Source of the DNA: Polymyxa betae
Taxonomy: Eukaryota; Endomyxa; Phytomyxea; Plasmodiophorida; Plasmodiophoridae
Length of the DNA: 42,170 bases
Assembly (NCBI GenBank): GCA_003693705.1
Contig: RBZT01000798.1
Location: forward strand, 5,810-47,979
Reading direction: 5' to 3'
In this document: positions 10,925 to 22,415 of the stretch, piece after piece
How positions within the stretch are numbered: the first letter of the stretch is position 1
Layout: each line of letters opens with the position of its first letter
Made by a program: the position numbers and the translations under genes
Notes under the pieces: generated by a model
Told to the model about the DNA's origin: nothing
What the model saw: only the letters and a program-made list of their open reading frames with translations
Databases searched by the model: none

Positions 10925-11535
10925 TTGTTAAATCAACTTCATCGAGATTTTCTGGACTTGTGCAAACGCTATAGCCGTGAATTCTGCAACTACGGTACTG
11001 CAGAGCCTTCAAGAGACGGTTTCCTAGTTACTTGTATCGGTCAGCGCAATAAACTGGCCTTAAAGGTTTTACTTGATTTGCATTATTATCTAGAAGTTCG
11101 CACGAAACGCTTTTGATAAAAGCAGGCTTACAGGGGCAAGAGAAACTTGAAAGTAATAAGCAAGTAAATGGGCTGTCCGAAGATATCGTTGCCACCGTGC
11201 TTTTCCACAATCCAAATAAAACTTCGGCAAAAATATCGCGCGATTCTAGTAAGCAGCGTAAGTTTCAAAGAAATCCCCACGGACTTTAACTGCAAATGGG
11301 GACTGCTGGAGAATTAAGCTGTCCGGTACAGTAGGAGGTGAGACGAAAATTGCTGAGTAGTTAGAAATGAGCGTCTTGCATCGGATAAGTTCGAAAAAAA
11401 TTCGAACTGGAGATTACAGGCAAGCTACTTCATTCTGCAGATCTAGCTTCGAGTAACTTCGATCCAAACCACCTGCTTAACATATGCCTGGACGAGCATG
11501 GCATTGTTCGAGGGGTATTGATCGAGGGACATTAA
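10925..11535 (+). CDS. Hypothetical multi-exon gene, 5' end unresolved
   Basis: Three segments join in phase: about 10947-11065, 11134-11257 and 11420-11535. The introns are 68 nt (GTTTTAC...CTTACAG) and 162 nt (GTAAGTT...ATTACAG), and the TAA is at 11533-11535. The predicted end reads HLLNICLDEHGIVRGVLIEG. The phase matches and the good GTAAGT donor support it, but the second intron is long for this class and the start is not found. No domain recognised. Confidence 0.38.
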
Positions 11536-12432
11536 ATTGTATGGCGGAACACGACGGTTTCCTGCGTTCCACGATAAATTTCAAACAGTTGACGTATTTG
11601 TGAAACCTGTCGAAAATGAATGATCGTTTTAAGAAAATTCGATACACTTAAGTCCATTGTAGCTTCACCCTTTCTTTTTGAAAATGGATTGAATACTGAA
11701 AAATACAGTAGGGGCTCTGGGAGCTCTTTAGGCGATTGATGTCTGAAAGTCCCGGTCGTGCCTGTTCGGAATAGCGNNNNNNNNNNNNNNNNNNNNNNNN
11801 NNNNNNNNNNNNNNNNNNNNNNNNNNNNNNNNNNNNNNNNNNNNNNNNNNNNNNNNNNNNNNNNNNNNNNNNNNNNNNNNNNNNNNNNNNNNNNNNNNNG
11901 AGGTCCAGATAAATAGAAAAACACCGAATCGGAATGGCATGGAAAATTCTGTATTGCTACAAAGTCTCGGTACATGGGATAACATTGTAAATACAAACTG
12001 GTTGCCAGTTGACAGGCGGCATGCAATCAGTCAAATACAGCCGAGAATGTCCTGCGTAGGCCGAATTCCAGAGGAGAAACATCACGTTGTTGTTCATTCA
12101 CCCTAATTAGAGCGTTTAGTTTAGAGAATCACCAAATCTTGATTTCATGCGCCAGCAATGTTGCAGTCAAATAAAAAAAAGTTTTGGAAGATCAAAGTGC
12201 GAATTGCGAGCGGAATTCGAATGGCAAATGTGAAAATGCCTGATCATCGAATTGAAAGCTTGAAAGCTGCTCGAAAATGGCGTCAAGCCAAAGCATTGAG
12301 AAAGAAGCAGAAAAGATCAATCTAGTATTTGACGGAAAGAAAACGCTGTGACAGAGGCAAAAAAATTTGATGCAACAGGAATGAAATGCTATGGAAAAAA
12401 ATGTTACGACTATGAAAAGCACCTTAAGATCG
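11536..12432. other. Intergenic with assembly gap
   Basis: Contains the N-run 11777-11899. A minus-strand frame around the gap (11532-11776) is open and looks partly protein-like, but it crosses the gap and cannot be trusted. Positions 12120-12430 are purine-rich on the plus strand, like the introns of the adjacent kinase gene, and may be its 3' flank. Confidence 0.35.
11777..11899. other. Assembly gap (123 N)
   Basis: A run of 123 N. Any ORF crossing it is unreliable. Confidence 1.
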
Positions 12433-14699
12433 CTAAAAAACAAAGAGAACAGCAGAATAAAATATTGTAAACATATTGAAATGCAAAGCTGGATAGCAGG
12501 TTTGAATGTACCGATATTGGACGTGATTGACGCAGAGAGCAGTTTGCAGCCATGCATGAGAGAGATGATCTCGGGCTTCGACGCGCCGTTCCGGATCTAT
12601 CTGTAGCATGGGGAGCAGGAAGGCTTCGATGGCGATCGCCTCCGTCATAGTAAAACCATACAGCTCCCAAAGCCGGCGTCGAATCGGATTAAGCTCCAGA
12701 TCTGGATAGCGCAGCAATCGCCCAGCGCCGTCGAAAAGTGTTTGTACAAGAGGTAGATGCTGCAAGGTCGCTGGTAACGCACCAAGCACTTTCATATATG
12801 ACGCTAGAACTGCTTCGGTCCTAGGGGCCTGATCAGCAATGGAGCGAAGCGACTCTATGAAGATGCAGCACAGACTCGGTTAGGCCTCGCTCTTGGAAGG
12901 GAGCCGGATCAAAGAGCTTGGCGCCGGTCAAAGCTTCGTAAATCGTACACCCCAAAGACCAAACATCAAAGGCTGTGTTGTCTGCAAGCAATGGCAGTTG
13001 AGCAGTATGCGAAGCGAAACCAAAGCAAGTAGAAGGAACTTTAGTGCCATTGCGAAATTGAAAAAATTGAAAATCACGCTGAAAATATCAAGTTCAATAT
13101 CATTATACAGTGAGACTGTGTAAAAGGAGTCACAGGAGGAGCACTTGAAAACGATGTAAATGCAGAAAGCAATGAAGTTGAACCGAAATCAAGTTGGAAA
13201 GTTAAAGATATTGCTTTGAAGATGATCAAAAAAGTGATGAAAAATGTGCTTGGAGTTAACGCCGAATCGGAAGAAAAATCAAGAAGTTGGAAGCTAGGGA
13301 AAAGAGCAAAATGGAAAGATGGTAAAAGCGTAAATGGAAACGGAACAGAGATGGACTTACAGTGCATTCCAAGTATAACTTCTGGAGCTCGGTAATGCAA
13401 GGACCCGAGAGGTGTGACAACCCTAGGTGTGGCGATATCACTTGATTCGCCCAGTTCGCATAATTTCACCACCGGGAGCGGGAATAGATACCCCTCCAGT
13501 GCGTACATCTCATCGATCGTATCGCGATATTGCCCTTCCTGCAATGCTGTTGAATCAGCAACTAACATAATGTTGCTAGGGTTGACGTCGGTATGCACAA
13601 TGCCGCATTGACGATGCATAAAGTCGAGAGCACGGAGCATATCGCGAGCAATCAGCCGGACCGAGACGATGGGGAGCGCTTGCCCCATAATGGACCGAAG
13701 ATCGCAGCGTGCTCGTTCGAAGATAATGGCGAGCTGCTGGCCCCCGATGCCGGGCACGCGGAAATCCTGATGGATTCGGAGCAGAGGCGAATGCGAGAGC
13801 GGGATTCGGGCTTGCTCGAGCCCCTGGCGAATGATGGGAGCTAACTGGATCTCGCGGCGGATGCCATGCGAGTAGTGAACGTCGGCGCGCGCGAATTTGA
13901 TCAGGACGTGCTCGCAGGACGGCGTCGTCTTTCTTGTGTACGTGTTTAGGTCGGCGGCTAGCCAGGTGGAGGTGGTGCGTTGCATGCTGAATTTTTCGAA
14001 GATCATGTAGCGCTTCTCGTAAACATCGCCGCGAATCATCTGAACATTGTTAAAGACAGAAAGAAGAGAAAGATGACAGACAGCAAAAAATATAAGCTCA
14101 AATAAAAGAGTCTTGGCAATTCGTAAGGTAATAAAGATCGAAGCTCGAGCAGAGCCAGAAAAGGGAAGACATGAAAAGCAATATTACATAACACTTACCG
14201 AAGGACAAAACGGAGATAAAAAAGGCAAAAACCAACGATAAAAAAGCAAAGCAGAAAAGATTGTCAGGGACGTTGCATAAACCAGATCAAAAGAATCAAG
14301 AGCTTAAGCAGGTCTTGAAAGCAACACAAAAAGGAATGATTATCTGGCACTTAACAAATGAAAAGTTAGTCCTCTAGCTTAGAGGCGAAGAAGAAGATGA
14401 AACGATTACTATTTGAAGAAACTCAGCAAACAGAAAGCTAAAACAACGAGTAAAGTTGAAGATAAAGGAGAACAGATTACTATTAGGTGAGGCGGCCTCG
14501 TTCGGGATATTATGCTTTCAAGTTCCCGAAAGTCACTGATATGAGCAGAGGAAATATAGTCATGATAAGCTCGGCGGTAGATCTGGTCGTTAGCTGACGC
14601 CAGGATATTGATTCGATCACGGAAATGTTCCCGGGTGTCTCGATAGGGCAACTCGGGCACAGGGGCCGGCCGAGGTGGCCGAGATCCAAAGGCACCCAT
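12433..14699 (-). CDS. Divergent SRPK/CMGC-like protein kinase
   Basis: Exons on the minus strand: 14699-14481, 14039-13361, 12981-12433 (introns 441 and 379 nt, pyrimidine-rich). The first two junctions agree in phase. The kinase reads like SR-protein kinases: catalytic loop VHTDVNPSNIML (near residues 221-232; SRPKs have HTDIKPEN), then YRAPEVILG, DVWSLGCTIYEALTG, and a final IDPERRVEARDHLSHAWL. The N-terminus is MGAFGS, a possible myristoylation site. Odd points: the glycine loop is degenerate, the catalytic-loop Lys is Asn, and the expected DLG/DFG is ELG. The last exon changes frame between ...LTESVLHLHRV and ...SIADQAPRTEAV, near 12870-12835. That is a one-base problem: sequencing error, a missed mini-intron, or a broken gene. 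Activity is therefore doubtful. Confidence 0.65.
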
Positions 14700-14739
14700 G
14701 ACAATAGAGAGAATGAGGATGTCGCAAGATCAACAACCC

Positions 14740-14784
14740 ATATGACAGCGACCGATAGGACAGCGACCCATACGACAGCGATAA
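14740..14784 (+). repeat. 15-bp tandem repeat x3
   Basis: Three 15-bp units (14740-14754, 14755-14769, 14770-14784) built on ATAnGACAGCGACC. On the minus strand they read as an alternating Val/Ala/Trp hydrophobic stretch directly after the kinase fragment. Confidence 0.8.
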
Positions 14785-14877
14785 CGTCTAGATAGCGACG
14801 AGCCACAGGAACGTGATTCATACCGACCTCGATGGAAAGCCACGTCACTCCCAATGAGAAAATATCGCAAGGTAGAA
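14785..14877 (-). pseudogene. Kinase subdomain IX fragment
   Basis: The minus-strand frame reads CDIFSLGVTWLSIEVG, the conserved subdomain IX of eukaryotic protein kinases (DxWSLGxxxxE...). No other kinase subdomain is visible around it, and the frame runs on into the 15-bp repeat. It is probably a remnant of a second kinase copy upstream of the SRPK-like gene, or an unspliced exon of a gene I could not rebuild. Confidence 0.4.
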
Positions 14878-14976
14878 TAAACAAACAGCAGACATTATTA
14901 GATGTGGTGGAAATGTTTTTTGCAAAGTCCGTCCAGAACATAATTGATTATCGAATTTGGAGAAGCTGTGGGACAA

Positions 14977-15203
14977 TGTTTGAAAACCTGCGCAGTGTTT
15001 TGGGAAATGCTAAAGACTGGTTGACGCTGGAATAGCCAATAGGCCTCTCTCGTTTAGCTAAAATGCTTTAAGGTTTTGGGAAGTACGTAAAGTATTTGGA
15101 GATGCGCCTGCTGTTTTAAAATTGCGATTGTGTTTGGAAACGTGCGGGTAGTGTTTGGGGAAATGCGAAAGCCTGACTGCCGCTGGAACAGGCCTCTCGT
15201 TCT
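14977..15203 (+). repeat. Imperfect direct repeat, about 154-bp period
   Basis: The stretch starting TGTTTGAAAACCTGCGCAGT (14977-15053) recurs at 15131-15203 (TGTTTGGAAACGTGCGGGTA...). Both copies contain TTTGGGnAAATGCnAAAG and end with CTGGAAnAG...CTCTCG. A weaker partial copy lies between them near 15070-15115. No gene assigned. Confidence 0.6.
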
Positions 15204-16168
15204 TCTTTAGTAAGCCTATAGTAAACAGCACTATTGAAATTACACAGCGGGTTGTGCTAGCTTGTTGTTCGGTTGGATTCCGCTTGGGGATTATGAAGGT
15301 CATGGAGTTTGCAGCCTTACGAAAATTATGACGGCCGTTTCCTTTTCGCTATGATGTGAGCTATATTGATTGCTGCTCTCATGGCATCCTTCCTTTGTTA
15401 GACCAGTTGCAATGCTGATGTTTCGAAGCAAACAGTTAAAATAAGTTAATCGTTTTTTTGATCATGGTTAACTGTTAACATGATGATTTTTGAATCCGAT
15501 ATTCCATTTTTCTTGCAGTCAAATAGAAGCATCTAATCTACTTTGTATATTCGGCACGTAAGGTTTGGCCTCTAGGTCCAGGTTCCGGGAATGAATCTAT
15601 TAGAGCAGGAAGTCTGCATGGTTGTTGAATTTGCTTCATTTTTGCCTTGCGTGTCGTAGCGTCGTTTTGCTAAGAGCAAATGGAGTCCAAATATATGAAG
15701 ATATCGAGTCATTGACAATGCCAAACAAAGACAAAAAAATTCAGACAAACTGAGAAAAATGCAGGCTTGAATTTTGAATACAACGATGTACATTCGGCTG
15801 AATTTCTTCGGCGCATCATGAAAACGGGAATTTCGTCGAATGTTGCTTGAGCGCATTCTGGCTCAAACAGCCCGACCAATAATGAATCAGTGTGATAATA
15901 ATGCAGCTAGAAGGTTCAAAGGAATTTGACAAAGGCCAAACTTTAGGCGGGCACTCGCTTCATGAATTTTGATGGTTTCAACTGTCAACATCCATTAGTT
16001 TTGTGAAAACTGTTCTTTTCTGTAGAGTAAACTTTTACAAATCAGCCAGCACTGTATTCGGGTTGCTGCTCCATAACACCACCCGGAATAGCATAGTTGA
16101 GAGAAACTGAATTCGCCTCTTGAGAGATCGGACTCGAAATGAGCCGGAATTTTACAGTCACAAATTAA
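15204..16168. other. Intergenic, nothing recognised
   Basis: No splice-consistent coding model on either strand. Short reverse ORFs (for example 15856-15572) have unconvincing composition. Confidence 0.4.
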
Positions 16169-16752
16169 GCTGCAATTTCAACAAGTGCGAAGAAAAAATG
16201 TGGAAACTTGGTGAAAGTGCGCAAACTGACTGATGATCTTGATCGTCATAACAACGCTGTCACATGCCTGATCGGTACGCTTGTGGTGCATCTCAATAAT
16301 GAAGATAAAAAATCCTTGCTTTGGTTCTTGGCGCTCATGACATGAGAACAAACGGCCATCAACACTTCGTCATTGGACCAATCGTATTTTTAGAACATCC
16401 GCAATAATGTCACAATTCTTAATAGTACCAGCATCAATGATGGTCGCATTGTAATAGATCATACTCCAGTATTTGTCCCTGGTTCATGCACGGCAGGATA
16501 TAATTCGCATGACCCGGGCAGGCTTTGTCGAACCCGTCCTTGACCAGCAATGCGATTCTAATCATTTACGAGCGCCATGATCTAGGGGACATTTGGCCGT
16601 CCTGGTTTCGTCAGGATCCCAATAGCTGAATGGAGCAAAAAGACGAACTGATTACGCCCATTCACAAAGTGCACAGACTTGCGAAATATTGCGAAGCAGA
16701 GCCTTCTGTTGCCGAGAAACTCCTTTCTGTGATCACGTTAGATCGTCAATGA
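16169..16752 (+). pseudogene. Broken or unresolved spliced gene
   Basis: Several plus-strand segments look coding but lie in different frames: 16169-16345 (VTCLIGTLVVHLNNEDKKSL), 16394-16543 (INDGRIVIDHTPVFVPGSC), and about 16512-16752, which is open apart from one TGA at 16627-16629 (ILIIYERHDLGDIWPSWF, then HRLAKYCEAEPSVAEKLL). A 40-nt intron from about 16473 to 16512 is possible. I could not join all parts without stops. It is either a pseudogene or a short-exon gene needing transcripts. Confidence 0.4.
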
Positions 16753-16790
16753 TACTGAACATCAATATGGTCACATAGTTTAGGGTACTC

Positions 16791-17069
16791 TCATACGCAA
16801 GGTCCACTGAAGGGATGCTTCATACAGAGATGCTGGATCGAGACCGGATCGCAGCAAACAACGATCTGCTCGACGATGATCTGGATGACAGCAATTAGCC
16901 TGACGAGCTCATGGCTTGTTACCTTGAAATCGCTGTAGCGTTCTGCGATAGCATTTGCAAGTCGATCGCTACCAGTATTAAATTCTAACACTCTTCTTGC
17001 TGAGACGGCGCGCAGCCGTTGGATAGCTACGACAGCATAAAAGCTGCCACGAATAGGCAAAAGCCTCAA
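16791..17069 (-). CDS. Coding-like minus-strand segment
   Basis: A 92-codon minus-strand frame with convincing composition (VLEFNTGSDRLANAIAERYS..., VVCCDPVSIQHLCMKHPF). It has no ATG start, so it is probably an internal or terminal exon. A typical donor and branch (GTAACA..., GGCTAAT...) suggest a 42-nt in-frame intron inside it, and a second 42-nt intron (GTATGAG...GTTCAG) may follow the last codons. Upstream minus-strand fragments at 17640-17080 may belong to the same gene. No family recognised. Confidence 0.4.
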   Translation of the reverse strand: MRLLPIRGSFYAVVAIQRLRAVSARRVLEFNTGSDRLANAIAERYSDFKVTSHELVRLIAVIQIIVEQIVVCCDPVSIQHLCMKHPFSGPCV

Positions 17070-17744
17070 AAGCTACTTGATATTAGGGCCTTGTGCTTCT
17101 GGAGCGAGGCGTTCTTGGGGATAGGGTAGATGCATCACCATAAATCGTTAGCCAATCCTGATCGGTTCGGGGGTAACGGATCTCAGCAGCTTACATTGAC
17201 ACGTCATCAGATGTTTAAATAGCATCCCGCCATCGCTCAGCTCACCGATTTGCTGATATCGATTCGTCGTGATTTGCCGAGTATGCCCAGAATGCCACAA
17301 TTCGTGCATGATCAACAGGCAGAGGCAAATACAAACCGTGTTGAAAGGTCACGAAACTGTTTTGGTCTCAGCTGAAAAGCATTGCCAATAAAGACAGACG
17401 TTCTTGTTTGATGCAAACATGTTGCTATACGAGGCTGTAAGAACTGTTCATGGCTTTTATCAAGTCATGTGGAGATCCAGAGAAATATCTTACTAACGGT
17501 GATCGATTTCAGATTCCGAATTCCACGATGTAAAGATGACAGATAGCCTTAGGGATTCTGGCTCTCGAAATCCTCTAACAAAGTTGAATCTGGACTTTGA
17601 TAGAAGCCCAGATCCCGTTTAACATTGTCATATAATACTCGTCCATTCATAGACCATCTCGGGCAGAAATGCGACTTTCCAAATTTCGCTCATTCTACAC
17701 AGTGTTTGGATGATCCGCTGTGAATGGTGTTCGTCATCAATTGT
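17070..17744 (-). other. Unresolved coding-like fragments
   Basis: Minus-strand fragments in this stretch look translated, notably near 17655-17560 (MNGRVLYDNVKRDLGFYQS) and 17350-17250 (VDHARIVAFWAYSANHDES), but stops and frame changes prevent a model. They are likely parts of one spliced or decayed gene ending near 16791. Confidence 0.3.
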
Positions 17745-17817
17745 TCCGATATAGTACAGGTGGTCAGTATACCAGTCTTTCACATTGGAGACCGGGGTTC
17801 GAGTCCCCGTATCGGAA
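17745..17817 (+). tRNA. tRNA-Glu (anticodon TTC)
   Basis: The acceptor stem TCCGATA/TATCGGA is perfect. The D stem is GTAC/GTAT. The anticodon stem CCAGT/ATTGG has the loop CTTTCAC, giving anticodon TTC at 17779-17781. The T arm CGGGG-TTCGAGT-CCCCG is perfect, with discriminator A. A T4 run at 17820-17823 is a possible Pol III terminator. Confidence 0.95.
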
Positions 17818-18013
17818 TCTTTTGCAGATTCTGACGGGCTCACCCTGGCGGCGTCTATATCTTTCGCAGTTTCTGACAAAACAGTTGGCTCTTATTGCAG
17901 ATATTTACATTTTATAGCTGATATTATCTAATAACTGATAAAGATGACTTCCATCGATATCCGCTCCCTGGCTTATAGCTGATACACTCTCTAATATTTG
18001 ATAGCGTACTGGT

Positions 18014-18181
18014 ATGAGAATTTCCAAAGCTGGTTATGAAAAAGTGCTCCAAAACCATCATGATATTGGTGCTGCGTTCGGACTTGATTGTGAATGCACC
18101 GCTCACAACAATCCATCCTTCGACCTACTTACTACCTACCCAACCATCCAGTTCTTTTCGACCAATTATTCTATCAAATAA
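18014..18181 (+). CDS. Thioredoxin-fold (PDI-like) fragment
   Basis: ATG to TAA, 55 residues. The pattern ...LDCECTAHN...TTYPTIQFF resembles the middle of PDI/thioredoxin domains (D-C-T-A...GYPTxKFF), just after the strand that follows the active-site helix. The N-terminal active-site CxxC part is missing. It could be an exon or a gene remnant. AATAAA overlaps the stop codon (18176-18181), a possible poly(A) signal. Confidence 0.4.
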   Translation: MRISKAGYEKVLQNHHDIGAAFGLDCECTAHNNPSFDLLTTYPTIQFFSTNYSIK

Positions 18182-18826
18182 AGAAGACACGGACAAGTAC
18201 CTAACACTACCTCGCCATCGCATCCAATTCAGGTTTTAGGGTTCTCATAGTAGCTCGTGTCATTTTGAATCTTGGATTGTGGGCAATCACACAAATAGTG
18301 TCACCCTTTGCCATGAGCTTAGTTATGGAGCCTGAGTAGTGAGTACATCGCAGAATGATAGCTTAAGTCTTCAGCCAGTTCCCACAACTTCGATAAATGC
18401 CCTAATGCGAGGAAAGGGACGTAACTTTGGTTCGAAACGATACTCTCTCAGATTGACGCCGGTTTTAAATCAGCGTGGGCGATTCAAATCAGCTTGATGC
18501 ACCTTCAGAAACGATGCATCATGACTGGTAACGTTACATCATGGTACCGCAGGTGATGCAGTGAAACATGAGAATCAACCACGCAATTTTCTATCAGATT
18601 CATGCAATACAGTCAAGGTTTCAGTAATCATTTTCGGCAAATTTCGAGTAAAATGCAGAAATATATTTCGAAAAGCACGAGAAGCCTAATTTTAATCTTC
18701 GTTTTCGTCGTCGGTTTCCATTGAAGAAGAACGCCGGCGACTCGAACACGTTCTGGAACGATCGAGATTTTTACGTCGTTCGTGGGACGGTGAGTCGATC
18801 TGGCACGCGCCTCTCCTTCAGTCGTC
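18182..18826. other. Intergenic
   Basis: Upstream region of the STE20-like kinase. One ATTTTAGGGTT telomere-like trace lies at about 18233-18243. No gene seen. Confidence 0.4.
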
Positions 18827-21800
18827 ATGTCATACGGACGACGCCCTCTCTCGAAGGTATCGTCGTCGTCGTCGGAAGAGGCGATGCCGGCGTCGCTCGT
18901 CCCGCCGCACCAGCGACAGCAGGCACCGCTCAGCGACCGGCCGCGAGCGCAATCCGTCCAGGTGCGGCCCGCCACCCTGATTCGGGCCAACACGACGCCG
19001 ATCAGCATCGGGTCCGATCCGACCGAGTCCATCGACCTGGTCTGGGAAGTGATTCGATGCGAGCGCGGAGCCCTGCGCCAATGGCAGAAAGTCATCGGCG
19101 CCTTTGAACGGCTCCTGAAGAAGACCGGGCCAGTTACCGATCGCGGCAAACCGATTCTGGCCGTTCTGGCCACGTTGCGGAACGCCCACGAAGCCCTAGC
19201 GCGCTCGGTCTCGGGCGTCACCAACGAGGCGCAGCTATTCGATCCTAAGGTTCGCATTCTGGAACTTTCCGAAAATTTCTGCTTGTTTTAGAGCCTTTGA
19301 CGGCCACTTTGGATTCTGTGTTACCAGTTTTTGCGTTTAAATTTGCATTGTTTTCTTACTGCGCACTTTCGTTTCTGCCCGCAGTAAAGTTTTGGCAATT
19401 TCTACATTTTTCACATAGTCTGAGATGGAATGTTTCTTGTTCGGTAAACATACAGTACCCTTCTTCAACTTTTTGTTCTCGTTCGGCAACGTTTACATTT
19501 TTCTCACTGTCATACTGCTACTGGTTCATTTTTTTTCGTTTTTTTTTATGTTTCGCTTTGGCTTATTTGAAATGGTGTTTCATTTCCATTCTCTATGGTG
19601 ATGGCTGTCGTCAGGTGTGGCGTCAGGCCGTTCTCGGGCTCGCCCTGCTCAGCTCCGGTCAACTTCGAAACAACTATCGGGACCTGGCAGCGAGCTTCTG
19701 CGACATCCAGGCGTACTATTTGCAGCTGGCCGCCCAGGCCCGAGTCGCTGTCTCTGCCGAAGAGTTCGCCCTGCGTCTGGGGAAGCCCGTCCTGACCCTG
19801 GCCCGTCTCGCTGATCTCGTCGAGCATATGTATCGGATCTGTCCCAGCGATCAACTCAAAGATACGTGTGATATCTTGGGCATCATTGTCAAGGACGATA
19901 CCGTTATGGTAATGGAGAGGGTTTCTATTGTCTCTTTCCTGATAACTTCTCATATTGAGCTTCTTACACGTTTGCTTTCCGATCATCTTTAGTTTCACTT
20001 TGATTTTTTTATTAGATTATTTCAATAATCGTCAGTAAGTTGTTTTTTTTAAATGCTTTTCACACATTGTTTTATAGAAATTTCGGTTTTCGAGCTCTGG
20101 CAGTTTTTCTATGTTTTTATGTTTCACAATATTGGTTTGCTGTTGGACAAGCTCACTGTTGACGATTTTGCTCCCCGTATACTGTGCTATCTAGTTTCAT
20201 GGCTATTGGTCGCACTTGTATACTATCGCAAACCTTAGTTCCGATTTCTGTTCTCTGAAAGTGTCTTATCTGCTCTCTTTCTTCTGTACTTTCCATTCGC
20301 GTTTTAGATCCTATCTAATGTGAATTTTGTAGGCGACGCTGATTGAGAGGCTGAATCAGCAGCGGGTCGAAACTCTAAATCATCTGATGCAGCTGATGAC
20401 ACAAGGCCGAATGGTGGCGGCGCCGCCCAATTCCAACACCGTCTTCTGGTCCGGACGCCTGGCACACGGCCTGCGTCAAGCTCGGCACGAATTCACGGCT
20501 CTTCCCGGGCTAATATGCTGGACCAATACGATGCAGACGAAGCTGTTCGGATATCTGGTTTTGAATCCACAAACGAAGATCATGCAGAACGATATCCAAT
20601 TCACCATAGAATCTGATAGCAACAGGTAATTTTCTTTTCTTCCTTCATCAAGCTCGAAAATAACTTAATGATTTCATTTCGGATTTTATCTTCGAACTCG
20701 CAAACTTTCCGCCTCTTTCGTCTTTTATTTCTGTGATTTTTTCACGTTTAATGCATGAAGGGCATCTTGAAGTCAGAGCTTTTTTTTCAAAGTTGCAAAC
20801 TGTCTGCTGTCTTTACTCTGAATTTTCTGAGTCTTTTCATGCTGAATACATGATCGTTTTGAGAGTTTACTTTTATATCTTACAAGTCTTGGATCGTGCA
20901 TTTTTACTCTCAGCGTCTCGGCATTTCGTTATCTTCTCGCTCTTAGAATATTCAGTACTTGAAAGTGCCGTTTGGGAAATTTTGAAGTCGCGATTCGTAA
21001 CATTTCGCCGAGATCTTATTTACTCTTCAGGTTGAGATTGCTGTCGAAATCGATATCGTCAACGCGAACCTGGATCAGGAAACTACAGCTGGCCGCCGCC
21101 GCCCATTACAATACGCGCATGACCTCTCGCGGCGATACATCCGTCGGCATGCCCTTCAACGTCCATCATAAGATTCACGTTAACAAAGGTGCAAGCAGGC
21201 CGTACTGAGCCACAGTCAGCATATATGCTGACTCTGTTACAGAATTGGTGTGGAGCGGAAACGACCTGGAGGCGCCGCTGTTCACGCCTGTGCGGAAGAT
21301 CGGCGAGGGCGCGTTCGGCGCTGTTTACGAGGTGTTTCATAATCAGCTGAAAGTGACGATGGCTGCGAAAGTGGTCGGCTCAGGGACCGTTAAGGCTTCC
21401 GATGCGATCCGAAAGGAGATCGATATTCTCACCGTCGTTCGGCATCCGAATATTGTCGCCTATTATGGTACGATTGTAATTTTTGCTTTATCCACATTGT
21501 AATGTTACGCCCAGGGACGACCCTTGATAAGCAAAATCAGCTCTGGGTGTTGATGGATCTGTGCGAAGGCGGATCCGTTCATCAGTTAGCGAAGGCGCTA
21601 TCTATCCAATGGACAGAGCCTGATGTCGCTTACATCTGCCATGGAACTCTGCTGGCTCTCGCCTATCTGCATCAAAACCGGATTCTCCACCGAGATGTCA
21701 AAGGCCGCAATATCCTTGTATCTCGACAGGGACAGATTTGCCTTACAGATTTCGGTAATTCACTTTTCAACATTTTTTCCCGAAATTTCTTTTAACCAAG

Positions 21801-22415
21801 TTTCTTCCAGATTTTTTTTATGATTCATCATTTTCTTTCCTTAGCTGAAATAGTGTACGAATTTGTCCGACTGCTCCTAAGAAGCTGCTCAGTTTTCTGG
21901 TTTTTCTTCATTTTCATAAGACTTTGATTTTTTTTCCAGAATCAAGCTTCCTGTTTTCGGAAATTGAATAGTATGCAGGTGTATCGAAACGTCTGCTGCC
22001 ATCCGTAGCAGCGGCGATGATCAGCGGTCCGGTCGGTACTCCGTACTGGATGTCTCCCGAGGTGGCCACCGGTCGCGGATCCCGGGTGAGCTGGCCTTCG
22101 GACATCTGGTCGCTGGCGATCACGGCGATCGAACTGGCCGATGGCCATCCTCCATATTTTGATTTAAGCCCGCAAGAAGCAATGCGTCAGATCGCGGATT
22201 CCGACCCGCCGACGCTCGACAACCCTACGCGATGGTCCCTGGAGTTCCGCGATTTCCTCGCTTGCTGTCTGCAGAAAGATCCGGATCGGCGACCGAAAGC
22301 CTCGATGCTGTTACGACACCCGTTCATTCTGATGGGGACGCAACCATATCTCAGGCTGCATTTGGAGGCGTTTGTCCAGCAATATCTCTCTATCAGAAGC
22401 ATTACGAGCACATAG
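18827..22415 (+). CDS. STE20-family protein kinase with CRIB motif (PAK-like)
   Basis: Exons: 18827-19249, 19615-19908, 20333-20625, 21031-21188, 21243-21467, 21515-21754, 21979-22415. All phases agree, giving 689 residues. Residues 1-335 are mostly helical with a Ser-rich, basic start. Near residues 370-388 lies a CRIB-like motif (GMPFNVHHKIHVN: P-x2-V-x-H-x2-H-V), the Rac/Cdc42-binding element of PAKs. The kinase domain is intact: GEGAFGAVYE loop, Lys in MAAKVV, HRDVKGRN, DFG, GTPYWMSPE, DIWSLAITAIELADG, ending about 30 residues after the last kinase helix. It should phosphorylate Ser/Thr under small-GTPase control in the cytosol or at membranes. Four introns are long and T-rich (224-424 nt); the two around the start of the kinase domain are 54 and 47 nt. 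The 5' start rests on the first ATG in frame. Confidence 0.85.

Noticed and set aside
12192-12670. Overlapping reverse ORFs at the end of the SRPK-like gene
   Set aside because: They are shifted-frame or intron-like shadows of the kinase's last exon and its pyrimidine-rich flank.
18628-19189. Reverse ORFs opposite exon 1 of the STE20-like kinase
   Set aside because: GC-rich antisense shadows; the plus strand has the phase-consistent seven-exon gene.
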